From Branchiostoma floridae (Eukaryota; Chordata; Leptocardii; Amphioxiformes; Branchiostomatidae), in the NCBI RefSeq assembly GCF_000003815.2, contig NC_049981.1, forward strand, positions 13,512,153-13,576,152: a stretch of 64,000 bases of DNA, written 5' to 3'. Positions within the stretch are counted from its first letter, which is position 1. Each line of letters starts with the position of its first letter. A program made the position numbers and the translations under genes. The notes under the pieces are model-generated. The model worked only from the letters and a program-made list of their open reading frames with translations, was not told where the DNA came from and made no database searches. This document shows positions 12,722 through 24,619 of this stretch, one piece after another.

Positions 12722-12949
12722 ATGCGCATTTGTGTACAAACACCAGTGGTATTGTCATCAATGATCGTTAGTCTTGATTATGTCTGTGTGAGAAAAGACA
12801 GCGTTCTATTGGGGTCCTCAACATTCAGCCGTCAAGATATCAGTTTAAAGGATTGTTACGTCTACTCGAGCCAAGGTTTTGAAGACACTGAGAAGAACAA
12901 CCGGTATATTGACCTCACACGGTCTTTAACCTCTCTGAATACTTCACAG
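12722..12949 (+). other. Candidate upstream non-coding exon of the SLCO gene
   Basis: The plus-strand segment ends in a textbook donor, TTCACAG|GTAGGTA (last exon base 12949). The coding gene downstream has an acceptor-like TTTCAG at 15784, just before its start codon, so a 5' UTR exon upstream is expected. A frame of 104 codons crosses the donor but shows no domain. The left edge shown is arbitrary. This link is inference. Confidence 0.3.
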
Positions 12950-13670
12950 GTAGGTACTCTGCGTAAAGTTTTAGTTCATGTATATATCTGTGTACAAACC
13001 GCAGCTAGACGTCAACTTCTCGTGTACAATGTCTAAATAACACGACAATACATACAAAATTATATCATCACATAAGTCAGAATCGTTCACACATTTAGTG
13101 TTTTCAGCACTCTCCGCAGTAACCGGGATACTAGTGTATACCTCATCAATATGTTACTTAAGATAACGTCTGATACCGATAGATACGTACACTATATCCA
13201 ATATAGCTTAGTTTCACGACGGGTTTTCATTTATAGGCTAATCCTAACAAGACGAGTATACACAGGGGGATGATCAGTTCAAGTTTCTTTACAAGGCTTT
13301 TATGCCTTAAAGTAGTATAAGTATACTGTTATGCTGATATCAACATGATAATTGCACAGAGGGCTCCGTACGAGGAGGTATATATAACGTAAAAGAAAGC
13401 CATATTTTCATATAATGTATTTAGTGTAACATTCAACTTCAGGTTAGTGTGTTACATGCGGAGTTGTTGTGATGATCTTGCTTGTGGACTTTGGCTCCTC
13501 AGATAGGAGACCAAAGGGGCAATAAACAATCATTAACAAGCCAATCAATGGAGTAGTAGAGTAGAGCAGAAGGTATGTATTCGACGACCTACCGTATAAC
13601 ACTACCCGTAAATGTGTGTACATGTACTCAGTAAACCCCATCCTCCTACGTACGGTCCCCAACGGCGCTA

Positions 13671-13701
13671 GCTAACCGCCTATTGAGAATAGGCGGTTAG
13701 C
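13671..13701. repeat. Perfect 14-bp inverted repeat with 3-base loop
   Basis: GCTAACCGCCTATT, loop GAG, then the exact reverse complement. The arms share the CTAACCGCC.ATT core and the GAG centre with the inverted repeat around the assembly gap at 49946-50096, which suggests a common hairpin element. Confidence 0.8.
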
Positions 13702-15784
13702 CAGCAATGTTCGGCCTTTCAGCCTATTAACTTTCATGCGTTGTACAACAATTACTTGATATTTTGCCTGGAATTGCTGACATGTTTTGAAGCTACACAT
13801 TAAATAGATGCAATATTACTATATTCATTTCACATATACCTTATGCATATCTCAATATTGATATAATAAGAACTTGACAATGTTGCTACCTTCAAACACC
13901 TTGTGCATCGCACAGAAATATTTTTTTTCAATACAAATTTGGTATGTACGTATTCAGCTATCAAATGACCAATCTACAACATCCTGTTTAGACTATATCT
14001 ATAACTGTAATAAGAAGAAAGATATCTAATGATATTGATAAAATTTTGACTATAACAGGCCCTTTGAAATATTAATGAAACAATAGCTTAGCACTGGAAT
14101 TCTCTAAGAAAATGGTCTCAACAGGAGATTGTTGAGCAACTTGTCCACTTTTCACCCATATGTTTTGTAAGTTGGAAGAATATTGTCTCAGCACCCACAA
14201 CTTCATCAAAAAAGGACTACAAAATTTAGACTTTTGATCTGGAGATGTGAAATATGAACTTCTTGTTTGATTTGTGAACAATATGGCCAATTAATTTGTT
14301 GACCTAGCACCCACACAGTAGGAAAACAGACACCTGGCCAGAACAATGGATAGTTCACGGCTTGTTCACACCTTTACCTGGCACTGGCTTACCTCCTAGA
14401 CACAGCTTGGCTTGCTTTAAAAATATTATGCACAAACATTTTTTCAAACATAGGTGGTGTAAATAATTCTCTTTATCTTATCATCAATCGACGTATCAAA
14501 ACCACCACGAACACTCGATTTTCTCTTTACCACGAACTTTAAGATATTTACATTCACCTAATGTACACATCACTGTTTAAAGCTTTATCTGGATACATAA
14601 AGCTACGGTAAATCTTGAAATGTTCGCGATGATTTTATTTTTACACTTAACCCCTACTGCAAATTCATGGCCCTGCGAATACAGGTATGCCTTCCTAACG
14701 TATTACTACAGTAACTGTACTACAGAATCGTTTCAACGGTGAACTTCAGACATCGCGAAAACCTCTGTCCCGAGAAAAGGGAGTTTACAGTATGTTCTCT
14801 AATCTATACCGATACATAGCACACCGCTAGGACAGGTAGTCTGCCAACCTAATACACAGTGTAGGAGTTTAAATTATAGATAACCGATGTTTGATACCCT
14901 CTTCACCAGGAAAACAATTTCTCTAAAGCCTGTTTCTATTTATGTGTAGGTAACTGTTAACGTTGATAAATGATAACACCAGGCAGTGACCAAAGCTGTG
15001 GCCTAACCTCTGACAGTAAGTAGCTCTAGGTAACCGGATAGCTTGTAATGCACGGGCCGGATACCATCAGGTGACACTACTTTCAATATGAGGGTGTCCA
15101 TCTATAATTCTGCATTACTTGAAATTGCCCAAAATTTCCATGTTTCATCCGCACCTTAATAACTACCAATATATGCAGAAATTTAAAAAAAAAATCTGTC
15201 AAAAGGATATTGAGTTACAGGTGCGAACACAAGGCAAAAATAGCACCCTAGTCGGAGACCACTGCCGTCCTTCCCGAAGGCAATGATGACAATATTCTCC
15301 ATAATCAAACTCAGCAAGATATCACAGTACAAAATAGAAACAGACGCCCAAGGCTAATTATGTGATATTTTCAATCACATACTGAGCCCAGTCTCAAATT
15401 ATGGGGAAATCCCGCCAGTGTTATCATTGATACCATCTTCATTCCTGAAATAACGTTTTATATATAAGTAGCGACCGGAAAATAATCCTTACGATTCTGT
15501 CGCCCAAGGGGTTGATTTCTATTGACCAAGTTTATACTCAGTGTATCTCTAATGTCCTTTCTATTGAGTCTTATACCTGAAGACGTTTACACAATAAGTT
15601 TATGAAGATACCACTGGAACTCCATGGAGCATTAAGTATATATAGGTTGGTTATTAACCATTGATTACATCGACTGCCACAAAATGTTGACGAGTAAACT
15701 CGCCGGCGCCAATGATGTCCTATATGTAACAACTCTAGACGAGCCAAGGGGTTTATTTAAACCATTTGGTTGTACTCATTTCAG

Positions 15785-15860
15785 GACAAGACGGCAGTAA
15801 AGCAAGACCGTAAGGTTGATACTGTCTTTGGTGCATCCTTTTCCAGCAAAACGTCTAAAG
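15785..15860 (+). other. 5' UTR part of the first SLCO coding exon
   Basis: A pyrimidine-rich stretch ending TTTCAG at 15784 looks like an acceptor. The following 76 bases precede the ATG at 15861 without another in-frame ATG. This predicts an upstream non-coding exon. Confidence 0.4.
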
Positions 15861-18800
15861 ATGGACGTAAAGAGAGACAGAGACAGTCAAGAGGATGCTC
15901 CGATGATGTCGGACGGTTATCGTCATCTAAACGGCGACTTCAGATCGGAGAAAGAGTCTGCAGACGACCAGCGACGGTGTCGGGTCATGAGCATCCGAGA
16001 CCTGCGATGGTTCATGGCCTTTCTCTGTCTGCTCAACTTTGCAGAGGTAGGGACGTAGTTTGGATAGTAAGACACGTTCACTGGTAATCAATGATACTGT
16101 AATATTTGTTCAAACCTACCTCACTGAATCGACTTCTGTAACTGCCTTAGAAGAGTTTACTTGGCCGTTTTTGTTTTTCTCCAAGTTCCTTCAGTACTTC
16201 ATATATGACAGCAAAATATACCTTGATATCAAGTAATCTCCTTCCGAAATAAACTCTTTAGGAAAATGTTTAATTGGCATGGGGACTAGGTAGGTAGGTA
16301 ATTGGTACAAAAACAATTTTTCCATAGTTTTGTACCGACACACTGCCTACCCGAGCCACTGCCTACCCGAGCCACCGTGCGACAGTTACACGAATTGCAT
16401 TTCATAGCATGGCGCAGATATTCCATGACCGAACCACTTGATACTAGTATTATCGTGATACATGTATTATGATAGTCCAGCTATGGCTTCAAACGGTTAT
16501 GCTGTTTAACCCAAGACTTTCTACGATATATTTCAAGACTTGATTATTCATCACATTCATTTAGTCCTGAATAATATTTTAGGACAGAAAACGTGATAGT
16601 TGGAAAAGTTGTGATAACTTCCGTTAATAGTTTTATCAAGTTGACAACCATTACCACTACTCTCCAGTTCAGTTCAGTTCACTACTCTCCAATTATCACA
16701 TCTATTTAGCTCTGAATGATATTTTAGGACAGAAAACGTGATAGCTGGAACAGTTGTAGTAACTTGTTTTTTCAATAGATGTCTATACACTATTTGTGAT
16801 AGTGCCCCTCTATCGCATTAGACACAAATTTAGACGGTTTTTTAAATCTTTTAATAGTGAATAAATGTGATACTGGTGAAATAATGTGATATCATTGTGA
16901 CAACCATTGCCACGTGTAAAAGTAGTTAACACGATTTTCCACTGAAAAAGTTTTTTGAACTAAGAAATGTGCACATTGCAGGGCATACATAACGGGATAT
17001 TTGCCGGATCGGTCACCAGCATCCAGCGGCGCTTCCAGATGAGCAGCGCGTCCATGGGACAGATCCTCAGCATCGGAGAGATCGGTAAGATCACGTCCAT
17101 ACTTCTCGTCACCTACTTCGGTAGTCATGGCAACCGTCCCAGAATCATCGGGATCTCCGGGATCGTCCTGGCCTTCTCGACATTCATGGCGGCTCTGCCA
17201 CATTTCCTCATGGGACCGTACCGCTATGACGTCAACGCGGGAAGCAACGTCACCGACAGCGGCGTGTGCCACGCTGGGAACGAGAGCGTGAGTCTGTACA
17301 GTGAGGCTGATGAGTCCTGTAGCGATGACCAGGTGGCCACCATGACCGGGATGACCAACTTGTTCATGGTCGCCAGGACGATCTCCAAGATGGGGTCAAG
17401 CGCCACCTCCACACTCGGCTACCCCTTCTTAGACGATCACCTGCCGCCTGGGACAACAGCGCTTTATATTGGTATGTCGTCCACGTTTGAATATAAGGAT
17501 TTTTTTGTTTGTTTTATATAGAACATGCTGTCATAGATGATGGAACCTTTTCCTTATTGCCCTTTGAGTCTCGCTCAGACCAAATAACGTTTGATGTGTT
17601 TTATTTATATGCTATATGTTCATCTATAGATGAATGGATGAAGGCCTTTATCATACGTATTGGGTTACGTACAGATCACAACAAGAGAATAGGTAACATG
17701 TACGTGTAGACATCGTCAAGCTAGACCAATGCATTTTGCCTAAAATCAACCTTAATTAGACTTCTCCCAGCTTCTTTGTGATGGTGAAAATGTAAGAGCA
17801 GCTGTCTTTATCAAAGGTTTGCCTGAACTCATTAGGAATAATTTGAATTTGTCAGCATCACATGTGTGTATGAAGTAGGTAAACATAGATTGTATCAGTC
17901 TCTCTTTCCATATAACGTTATATATTTACCTCTGTTGATGTTAGTCGTATAGCAATGTATTAAAAGCGCTCCCTGGCGACATGTTTATAACTGCATAGAG
18001 ACGTTGCGTGACTTTTTACACTTGCTTAAAACTTTTGCATTGCCTCTGTTCTTTCCTAGTACATATCTGTAAGTTCAAGCCATTGAAGTTCATGGGTGGT
18101 TAAGCATGGTTTATGCAAATATTGCTATCCCAGGCTACCGCGGACGTACTTACGTCGTGACAACAAAATTCGATAAGACAGGGTCCCTTCCCTAAACAGC
18201 CAGTCGGGCAGGTAGCTAGGACTCATATAGTAGGAGCATAATGTAGTCAGGGTAAGTGTACTATACTGCATAGTATATAAAATTACAAATGTACGTGTCC
18301 TGTAGGTGTACTATATTGCATAGTACATAAAATTCCAAATGTACGTGTCCTGACATTTCCTTCCCTTTCCGCAGGGATAAACATCTGCATGTTGGTGATC
18401 GCGCCTGTAGCGGGGTTCTTCATCAGTGGTGCGTTCCTGAGCGTGTACGTGGACACTGGATCAGTAGATGTCTCTACCGTCACTATAGATCCCAGGTGAG
18501 TACACACCTAGCCTTTGCAACATGACTATCATGTGGAAAACGGCCAATGGGCTGAAGATACGTTCATCAGGTTGGTAGAACATAGGATATTGGGATTTCT
18601 TTTTCACAACCACTATGATGTCTCTCATCTGCTTACGTTTAGGACAAACATCGCCACCTACATCGCTACAGACAGCGGTGAGAAGCAGCACTACGGTTAG
18701 AAGCTCTGAGGAACATACATATATCTGATAGACATCGAAATGTAAGCAGACGAGATATTCTTGGTTGCAAAAGAGAAAACTCCAATATTCAGTACTGTAC

Positions 18801-21800
18801 TGTACTCGAATAACTACGTAGACAAACACACGCATACAAACAAACAAACAAACAAACAAACAAACAAACAAGCAGACACACTGATACAAGAAAAATAAAA
18901 CACCTGCTCAAAGAGGTAAAAGGATAGTTTTCTAAACATTTCTCCACCTGCAGGGATCCCCGGTGGGTCGGAGCGTGGTGGGCGGGGTTCCTGATCTGTT
19001 CCGCCGCCTTCCTCGTGGTCAGCATCCCCTTCTTCATGATGCCGAACGAGATGAAACATCTGGACAAGAAATCCAAGAAGGCAGAAGAGCATCTGTCAAA
19101 GAAACCAAAGGAGAAGTTGTCAGCGAAAGAAATAATCAGAGGTATGGATGCACATGATGCCGATAATAACTGTATACATACACACATCTCACTATTTGAT
19201 CGTTCTTGTTTGTTTCTTCAATTTCTTCCCCCAAGCCAACTTGTAGACAATAGCAAATTGCCGCAATTTGTCGCCTAAACTAGCAATAATTTTGAAATTT
19301 AAAAAAAATGCAATGTGCAAAACGACGTGAAGCGGCGCACCCTAATATATGTATATATCTTGTAATATCTTTCCTATGTTGTGCCAAGTGTTGCGAGTGA
19401 ACATCCTTTCATCACTTCCAATTAAATGGTTTTTAAATGCATTTTTGATCAAAGGATATTGGTTTTTAATTCAGCGACAACAATGCAACTAACACAAATG
19501 CGTTGCACGTCAAGCTGACCGCAAGGGAAAATTTGCAGCGTAGGCGCAATTTTCTAGTGCAATTTTGTGCAGTCCAGTCATTTTCCTACGCAGAGGGACC
19601 ATAGTCGTTTCGAAACTAAAGACAAGAGGCGGTTTTGCTAGCGCCCTTGGATGTCTCTGCGTAGGAGAATGAGTCCAGTGAGACACGTGCTTAAAGAACT
19701 CTTGATGATTTTTGCCGATATTTTCTCAGGTGTTCCGGCGGCCCTGAAGCGCCTGGTTCTGAACGGTGTGTACATGGGTGTGGTGTTCTGTGTGGTCGCA
19801 GAGCTCAGTTCTACCCACGGACTGGCCTCGTTCCAGGCTAAGTTCATGGAAGTGCAGTACAGTCTGACCGCCTCGCAGGCCAACTTTTTAGTAGGTAAGG
19901 TATTCTTTTAATAGCTTAAGATGTTATTTCCAAAGTAAAGCATTCATCGGCAACACAAGCGACCCAATACAAAAGGAAACGGCAAGCAAAAGTATGAGCC
20001 CAAGAAGACGAAAAAAGGCCAAGAGAGCCTGCTATGGAGGCTAACCCCTACCCACATACTGAATATCTTAAAGAGCTACCCTCTTCACAAGTCATACTGT
20101 CCACAAACACACATGCGGCACCTGAAACATAACCATCTAGGCGCTTGTAATAAAGAAACTACATTAAGAACACGTTCCTTGTACTGCGCAGGTGCTGGGG
20201 CCGTGGCAGGGACGGCCTTTGGACTGCTCCTGGGCGGTTACCTTGTAAAGAGGTTCAAATGGACAACACTCGGCTGTATCAACTTTTTCGTGGTGATTGA
20301 GATCATGGCCCTGATCCTGTACTCCTCTCTCTACGCCTTTGGCTGTGACAGCCTGCAGATGTCAGGAGTGACAGTCCCCTACTGGAGGTGGGTAGAACTG
20401 CAGCGAGAGACAAGGCCATCACAAAGTTATGACATTATTTTAGGTGTTAACGTAAAAACAAGTTAAAGCTAAGTTGCAGAAATTTTGTAGGGATGGGCAT
20501 AATCTTTATCAGTCATTCTTTCTTTCTAAGAACAAAGTAGCTAAACACTATTCCGGAAGTAGTGATCGTGTCATTCATGGAATAAAAGATGCAAAATACA
20601 AATTTGAAGTATTATAATTCTGCTGCATGACCAACGAATGACAGGGCTCTGTTGTAAGGGGCAAAGATGAATTGTTATCAGACATGTGACTTTTGTCAAC
20701 TTTTTTTTAGTTTCTCGAATGACACAAACCATGACGCCATCCTTACCCTGAACTCTTCTTGCAACGCCAACTGCGGATGCTCAGAGGCATCCTTTACCCC
20801 AGTTTGTGGTGCCGATTGGAGGACGTACTTTTCGCCGTGCATGGCGGGATGCCAGGAGACATACGGGCCTGGGGTAAGGAGAAGATTCTAGTTACTGCAT
20901 AGAACTTTTGTTCTTTGGGGATTTCAAGGTATTCACCTGTAGTATTTGCAACTACGGAATGATGTTGATTTGGGGAAAGTCTCCATACAGAAAAAATGAT
21001 GGCTTGCTCTCCCCTGTCTAAGAGACTGAGTATATGTTGGAAGAAGGACATTATATAGTATCATGGTTGGAAAGAACCCGGGGAAATAAGGACGCCATAA
21101 TCTGAGGCATTCTGATCCGTACTGAGTCTCGTTTTCACGTGACCTATCCGCAATGTGGAATAGGAATACGAGTGTAAAGCAAGGACTAATGATAACACGT
21201 AGAAGCTTTTACATAGAGAACGTTACGTGTAGAAGCCACTTGGTCTGCTATACTAAGTTTTTGGGTTCGAGTATTTTCGTCCAGAAAAACTAAAATATCA
21301 ATTTCATATTCATTTTGGTGTTTTTCTCTGTTCTTTTGTATTTGCTAGAACTTTAGTAGGTGCAGCTGTATACCTCTTGACGTAGTCGCCACGCCTGGAC
21401 AGTGTTTGTCGGCCTGTTCAGCGAAGTCCATTCATTTTGTGGTGTTAACGGCTTTCATCGCTGTCCTTACCGGAATGGGCCACACTCCAGGAGTTATCAT
21501 CGTGCTGAGGTGAGTTATGATATTAGAGGTCATGTGGCGTCGTGTAGAGTAACGGTAGAGCGTTCGACTCAGAACCAAGTGGTCCCGTGTTCGAATCCCG
21601 TCATGTCAAACATCTTGTGCCATTGGGAAAGGCCCTGAATACGATTTCCGTATCAGCCATCCGGATCGGCCTCGAAAGGGTATGTCACTCCGTAGAGGCG
21701 GTAAAACACCGACGGTGTGTAAGCGCGTCGACTGATGATGATGATGATGATAGAATCAGAATGTATGTTAGTCTCACACTGCACTCTGCGTACCGAACAG

Positions 21801-23489
21801 CAGCGTGGCGCAGCGGAAGCGTGCTGGGCCCATAACCCAGAGGTCGGTGGATCGAAACCACCCGCTGCTAATTTACTACATTTTTAACAGGTGGTCGAGA
21901 CAATGGGCTATCGATCTGATATATACATCTCTTATGCTTACAAGTACTTTGCCCGTTCACACTTGTTCAAGTTCGTATAAGTTGCCTATGGACCTTTTTA
22001 TTGTTAAGGTTAAGTTTAATTTTGCTGGAAAGAATTTGTATTTTCATTTTGACCCGCCATTGTGTACCCTGGTAATTACAACCGAATAACAACTTCTTCT
22101 GTCACAAAATTTACGTAAGCCAAAAATATATGGAACTCATACGGACTTAAATATACGCATGTGAACGGGGCCTATCACGTGATGCTTCTTTTGTGAAGCG
22201 ACGCTGCACTTGGAATTCCATAAAGTTTTAAGTCGATTAGACTAAGGTCGTGGAAAGATAGTGAATTTTTGTCCGTCATCCAGGGCTGTGAGGAAGGCAG
22301 ACAAGACGTATGCGCTTGGGCTCCAAAATCTGTTCACGGAAGTTCTCGGTAAGTTGCATTTTAGCCAAATATAATTACCAATTTGCAGCGTGAAGAATAT
22401 TTACTTCATTGTGCGTTTTTTGGCAACGCCTCAGGGGTGAGCCTGATGTTATTGTAGTATTGTGTAGTCTGCAGGAATTCAGGGAATCGTACAGGAATGT
22501 GTCAGCAGGATTGCTAGAAGTCCTCCGAATTCTTCGGAATGGAATTACCCTGTAAAATCTCTGCAGCAGATACTCGAATCTCGTGAAAGTACTGGTAGAA
22601 AGTGTGTTATGCTGGCTCCCTGAGGCATTCGTTCAAGACAACTGGGAAATTTGACCATACGTGCTATCGTTGGAAATTTGGAAACCTTGCACAATTCCCC
22701 ACTTTTCCTTGGATGTTTTGTTGAACAGCACACATTTCCTTCTAACTCGGAAAGACGCGTATTATGTACCAGTAAAGGAGGGACAGTCAAATTCCAGAAA
22801 GACTACGGCAGGAATTTGGTAACAAGAGCTTTTGATATACTAAGATCCCGTGTCTAATTTACCTCCAACAGCCGCCATCCCAGCTCCCATCTACTTCGGC
22901 GTCGCCATTGACAACGCCTGTCTGTTATGGCAGTCCATTTGCGGAAGCCGTGGTGCATGCTGGGTATACGATACCGCCAGCTTCCGGAACATCTTTATTG
23001 GGATGGTGACAGGTGATGACTTGTCTATGTCTTGTAAAATGATAAAACTTGAATCATGATGTTTAGCAATACATTTGGATATTGAGCTGTCATCCCTATC
23101 TAAGCTAATACAAAATTGGGAATTTGATTTCGGTACATTGTCCAATGTAAGTTGAATCGGAGCCAGAAAACAGCTTTACATGAACTATAGTTTATGTGTT
23201 TTAACTACTTTTCTTCATATATACTAATTTGGTGAACGCAACGTTATCTAATACATCTGTTTGGTTACTCTTCCTAGGTATCAAAGGCCTGTCCATAGTC
23301 TTTCTCGTGATATCGCTGTTCTTCGCACATCGCGGAAAGAGGCGGGGCACTCTGGCGGACTACGGTGACGACGGCGCCGAGGGCGAGCCGGACATCGCCG
23401 CGGCATCCATGGCTTCCCTGAACGTTGTGACGTTTCCCTTAGATTTCAGTTACAGGGAGTTCGTAGAGGCACAAGAAACATCTCTTTAG
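15861..23489 (+). CDS. Organic anion transporter polypeptide (SLCO/OATP family)
   Basis: Eleven coding exons: 15861..16046, 16982..17471, 18375..18495, 18954..19141, 19730..19894, 20192..20387, 20711..20873, 21349..21509, 22284..22348, 22872..23012, 23278..23489. All are GT-AG with matching phases, giving 2,088 bp and 695 residues, the normal OATP length. Diagnostic features: first TM segment RWFMAFLCLLNFAE at residue 49 on; the OATP superfamily signature DPRWVGAWWAGFL at the start of exon 4; a Kazal-like Cys-rich extracellular loop in exon 7 (CGCSEASFTPVCG, residues about 449-503); and IPAPIYFGVAIDNACLLWQ before the last TM segments. The family has 12 TM helices and carries amphipathic organic anions (bile salts, steroid conjugates, eicosanoids) across the plasma membrane independently of sodium. 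The start is the ATG at 15861; earlier in-frame codons lack ATG. Subfamily (SLCO2, 4 or 5-like) cannot be fixed by eye. A tRNA gene and a SINE lie in intron 8. Convergent with the polycystin gene. Confidence 0.93.
16340..16375. repeat. Short tandem duplication (about 17 bp x 2)
   Basis: CACTGCCTACCCGAGC appears twice back to back in SLCO intron 1. No function evident. Confidence 0.7.
16545..16770. repeat. Direct duplication, unit about 145 bp
   Basis: The block containing ATTTTAGGACAGAAAACGTG at about 16576 recurs 145 bp later at about 16721, with diverged but clear similarity on both sides (ATCACAT..ATTTAG.. before, GTGATAG.TGGAA.AGTTGT after). Lies in SLCO intron 1, which is the intron between 16046 and 16982. 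Confidence 0.7.
18256..18352. repeat. Tandem duplication of about 50 bp next to a splice acceptor
   Basis: GTGTACTATA(C/T)TGCATAGTA...AATGTACGTGTCCTG occurs at 18256 and again at 18306, close to 20 bp before the acceptor of SLCO exon 3 (18375). The second copy lies where the branch point of this intron would be expected. Confidence 0.75.
18836..18871. repeat. (CAAA)n microsatellite
   Basis: About nine CAAA units in SLCO intron 3, just before exon 4. Confidence 0.9.
19945..20045 (-). repeat. Interspersed repeat copy (partner at 63900-64000)
   Basis: Reverse-complemented, this segment reads TAGCCTCCATAGCAGGCTCT, then a GGCCTTTTTT block and later a GTC GCT block. The same order is found on the plus strand at 63900-64000, the window end. 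Two diverged copies of one element, probably a transposon-derived sequence; ends not determined. Confidence 0.65.
21530..21752 (+). mobile_element. tRNA-derived SINE
   Basis: The 5' part resembles a tRNA with an A box (TAGAGTAACGGTAGAGCG) and a B box (GTGTTCGAATCCCG), spaced as in a Pol III internal promoter. A tRNA-unrelated body follows (CCATTGGGAAAGGCC onwards). It ends in a (GAT)n tail at about 21733-21751. This head-body-simple-repeat order is the mark of a tRNA-derived SINE. Inserted in SLCO intron 8 in sense orientation. The 5' edge is approximate. Confidence 0.75.
21799..21870 (+). tRNA. Initiator tRNA-Met (CAT)
   Basis: 72 bases beginning AGCAGCGTGGCGCAGCGGAA and ending CCCGCTGCTA. 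The acceptor stem pairs AGCAGCG with CGCTGCT, using the A1-U72 pair typical of eukaryotic initiator tRNAs. The anticodon arm is CTGGGCCCATAACCCAG with the three-GC initiator stem and a CAT anticodon. The T loop carries ATCGAAA rather than TTCGAAA, another initiator hallmark. No intron and no encoded CCA. A T5 run 10 bases downstream is a Pol III terminator. It lies in sense orientation in SLCO intron 8. It is nearly identical to vertebrate initiator tRNA, so it looks functional. Confidence 0.95.
21881..21885 (+). terminator. Pol III terminator of the initiator tRNA
   Basis: A TTTTT run starts 10 bases after the tRNA 3' end, the normal position and length for RNA polymerase III termination. 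Confidence 0.75.
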
Positions 23490-24619
23490 ATATACATATC
23501 ATGAACATCTTTATTATACATAATTATATACCCTCTGGGTTAAGTACAAATCTGAACATGAATATTTTACAGATACATGTACACATTGTGAAGCTAGCAC
23601 AGCTTCCTGGCAACTTAGATTTCACAATGAACGCAAATTTTTTTCGGTCAAACTTTTTTTTATTCATGCTCTCGCATAAGTTTTGGAGTTTCCATAGGAT
23701 GTCATCCATATAATCAAATCAACATGGCCTAAGCTGTTCCAGAGCCATGACGTGTAGAGAATACAACTGTTCTTGTAGATGTTGGTTCCGCATCGGGGGA
23801 TGTGAAGGTGTACGGAGTTACGTATGTGGAGCCGAGTTTGCGCTTGTCTTATTGATAGGATGAGTGGATGGAGGTAGGGAGGTACATAGCCGGTTTGTAC
23901 ATGATGGCTAGACGATTGTCACAATAGACTATGATAGTCTTGCAGACTTGCACATAGGGCATGCAACAGATAGCACCCTATGACTGAAATTCTATATAAC
24001 GTTATGACAGCCTGGTGTGGTTAATTTTGTCCATGCCTTGAAATAATCAACAACTGCTCAGTAAACAGATCACAGTCTGGAGTAACAATAGTTTTATTCC
24101 CAAAGTTTAAGAGTCTTAAATATCATGGTATCATAAAAGTATAGACATATTCAAATCTTTAGATATCATATTGTGACGTGCAAATTTAAAGTTTCTTAAA
24201 ATAATGCACAAGACTTATTGATGGTAGTTTGTTATACAGTATTTACATGACTTATTCTTCGCACCATTACACTGTATCACAACTTTAAACGAATATTGCC
24301 ATTTATATGTCTCAATTATAGGCAGAACCCATCCTCAAACTACTTGATAAACACATTTGCTGTGTCATGTTAGAATACAATTTGAAAAATAGCGTAAAAT
24401 CCAGGTAATGTATTCAGATATTCAGAGCAATATATTATTGATAATAAAAGAAGACTACTAGTAATCTAACATCAGCAAACACGTTTGATGAAAGACAACC
24501 ATAATTTATTAAAAGTAAGATATAAGTGACTTGTATTGCAAAACCTTTTTATATACATTTCTTATTCATTCAAATACATAACGCATATCATAGCTCTTAT
24601 GAAATCAAATTGTTAAACT
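23490..24619. other. Shared 3' region of two convergent genes
   Basis: No coding exon. It must contain the 3' UTR of SLCO (plus) and of the polycystin gene (minus). AATAAA on the plus strand at 24443-24448 is a possible but distant SLCO poly(A) signal. On the minus strand an AATAAA (about 24505-24512) is a candidate for the polycystin gene, about 110 bases after its stop. The rest is AT-rich. Confidence 0.45.

Noticed and set aside
21540-21612. Second tRNA gene next to the initiator tRNA
   Set aside because: A and B boxes are present but the acceptor and anticodon stems do not pair properly. A SINE body and (GAT)n tail follow, so it is the head of a SINE.
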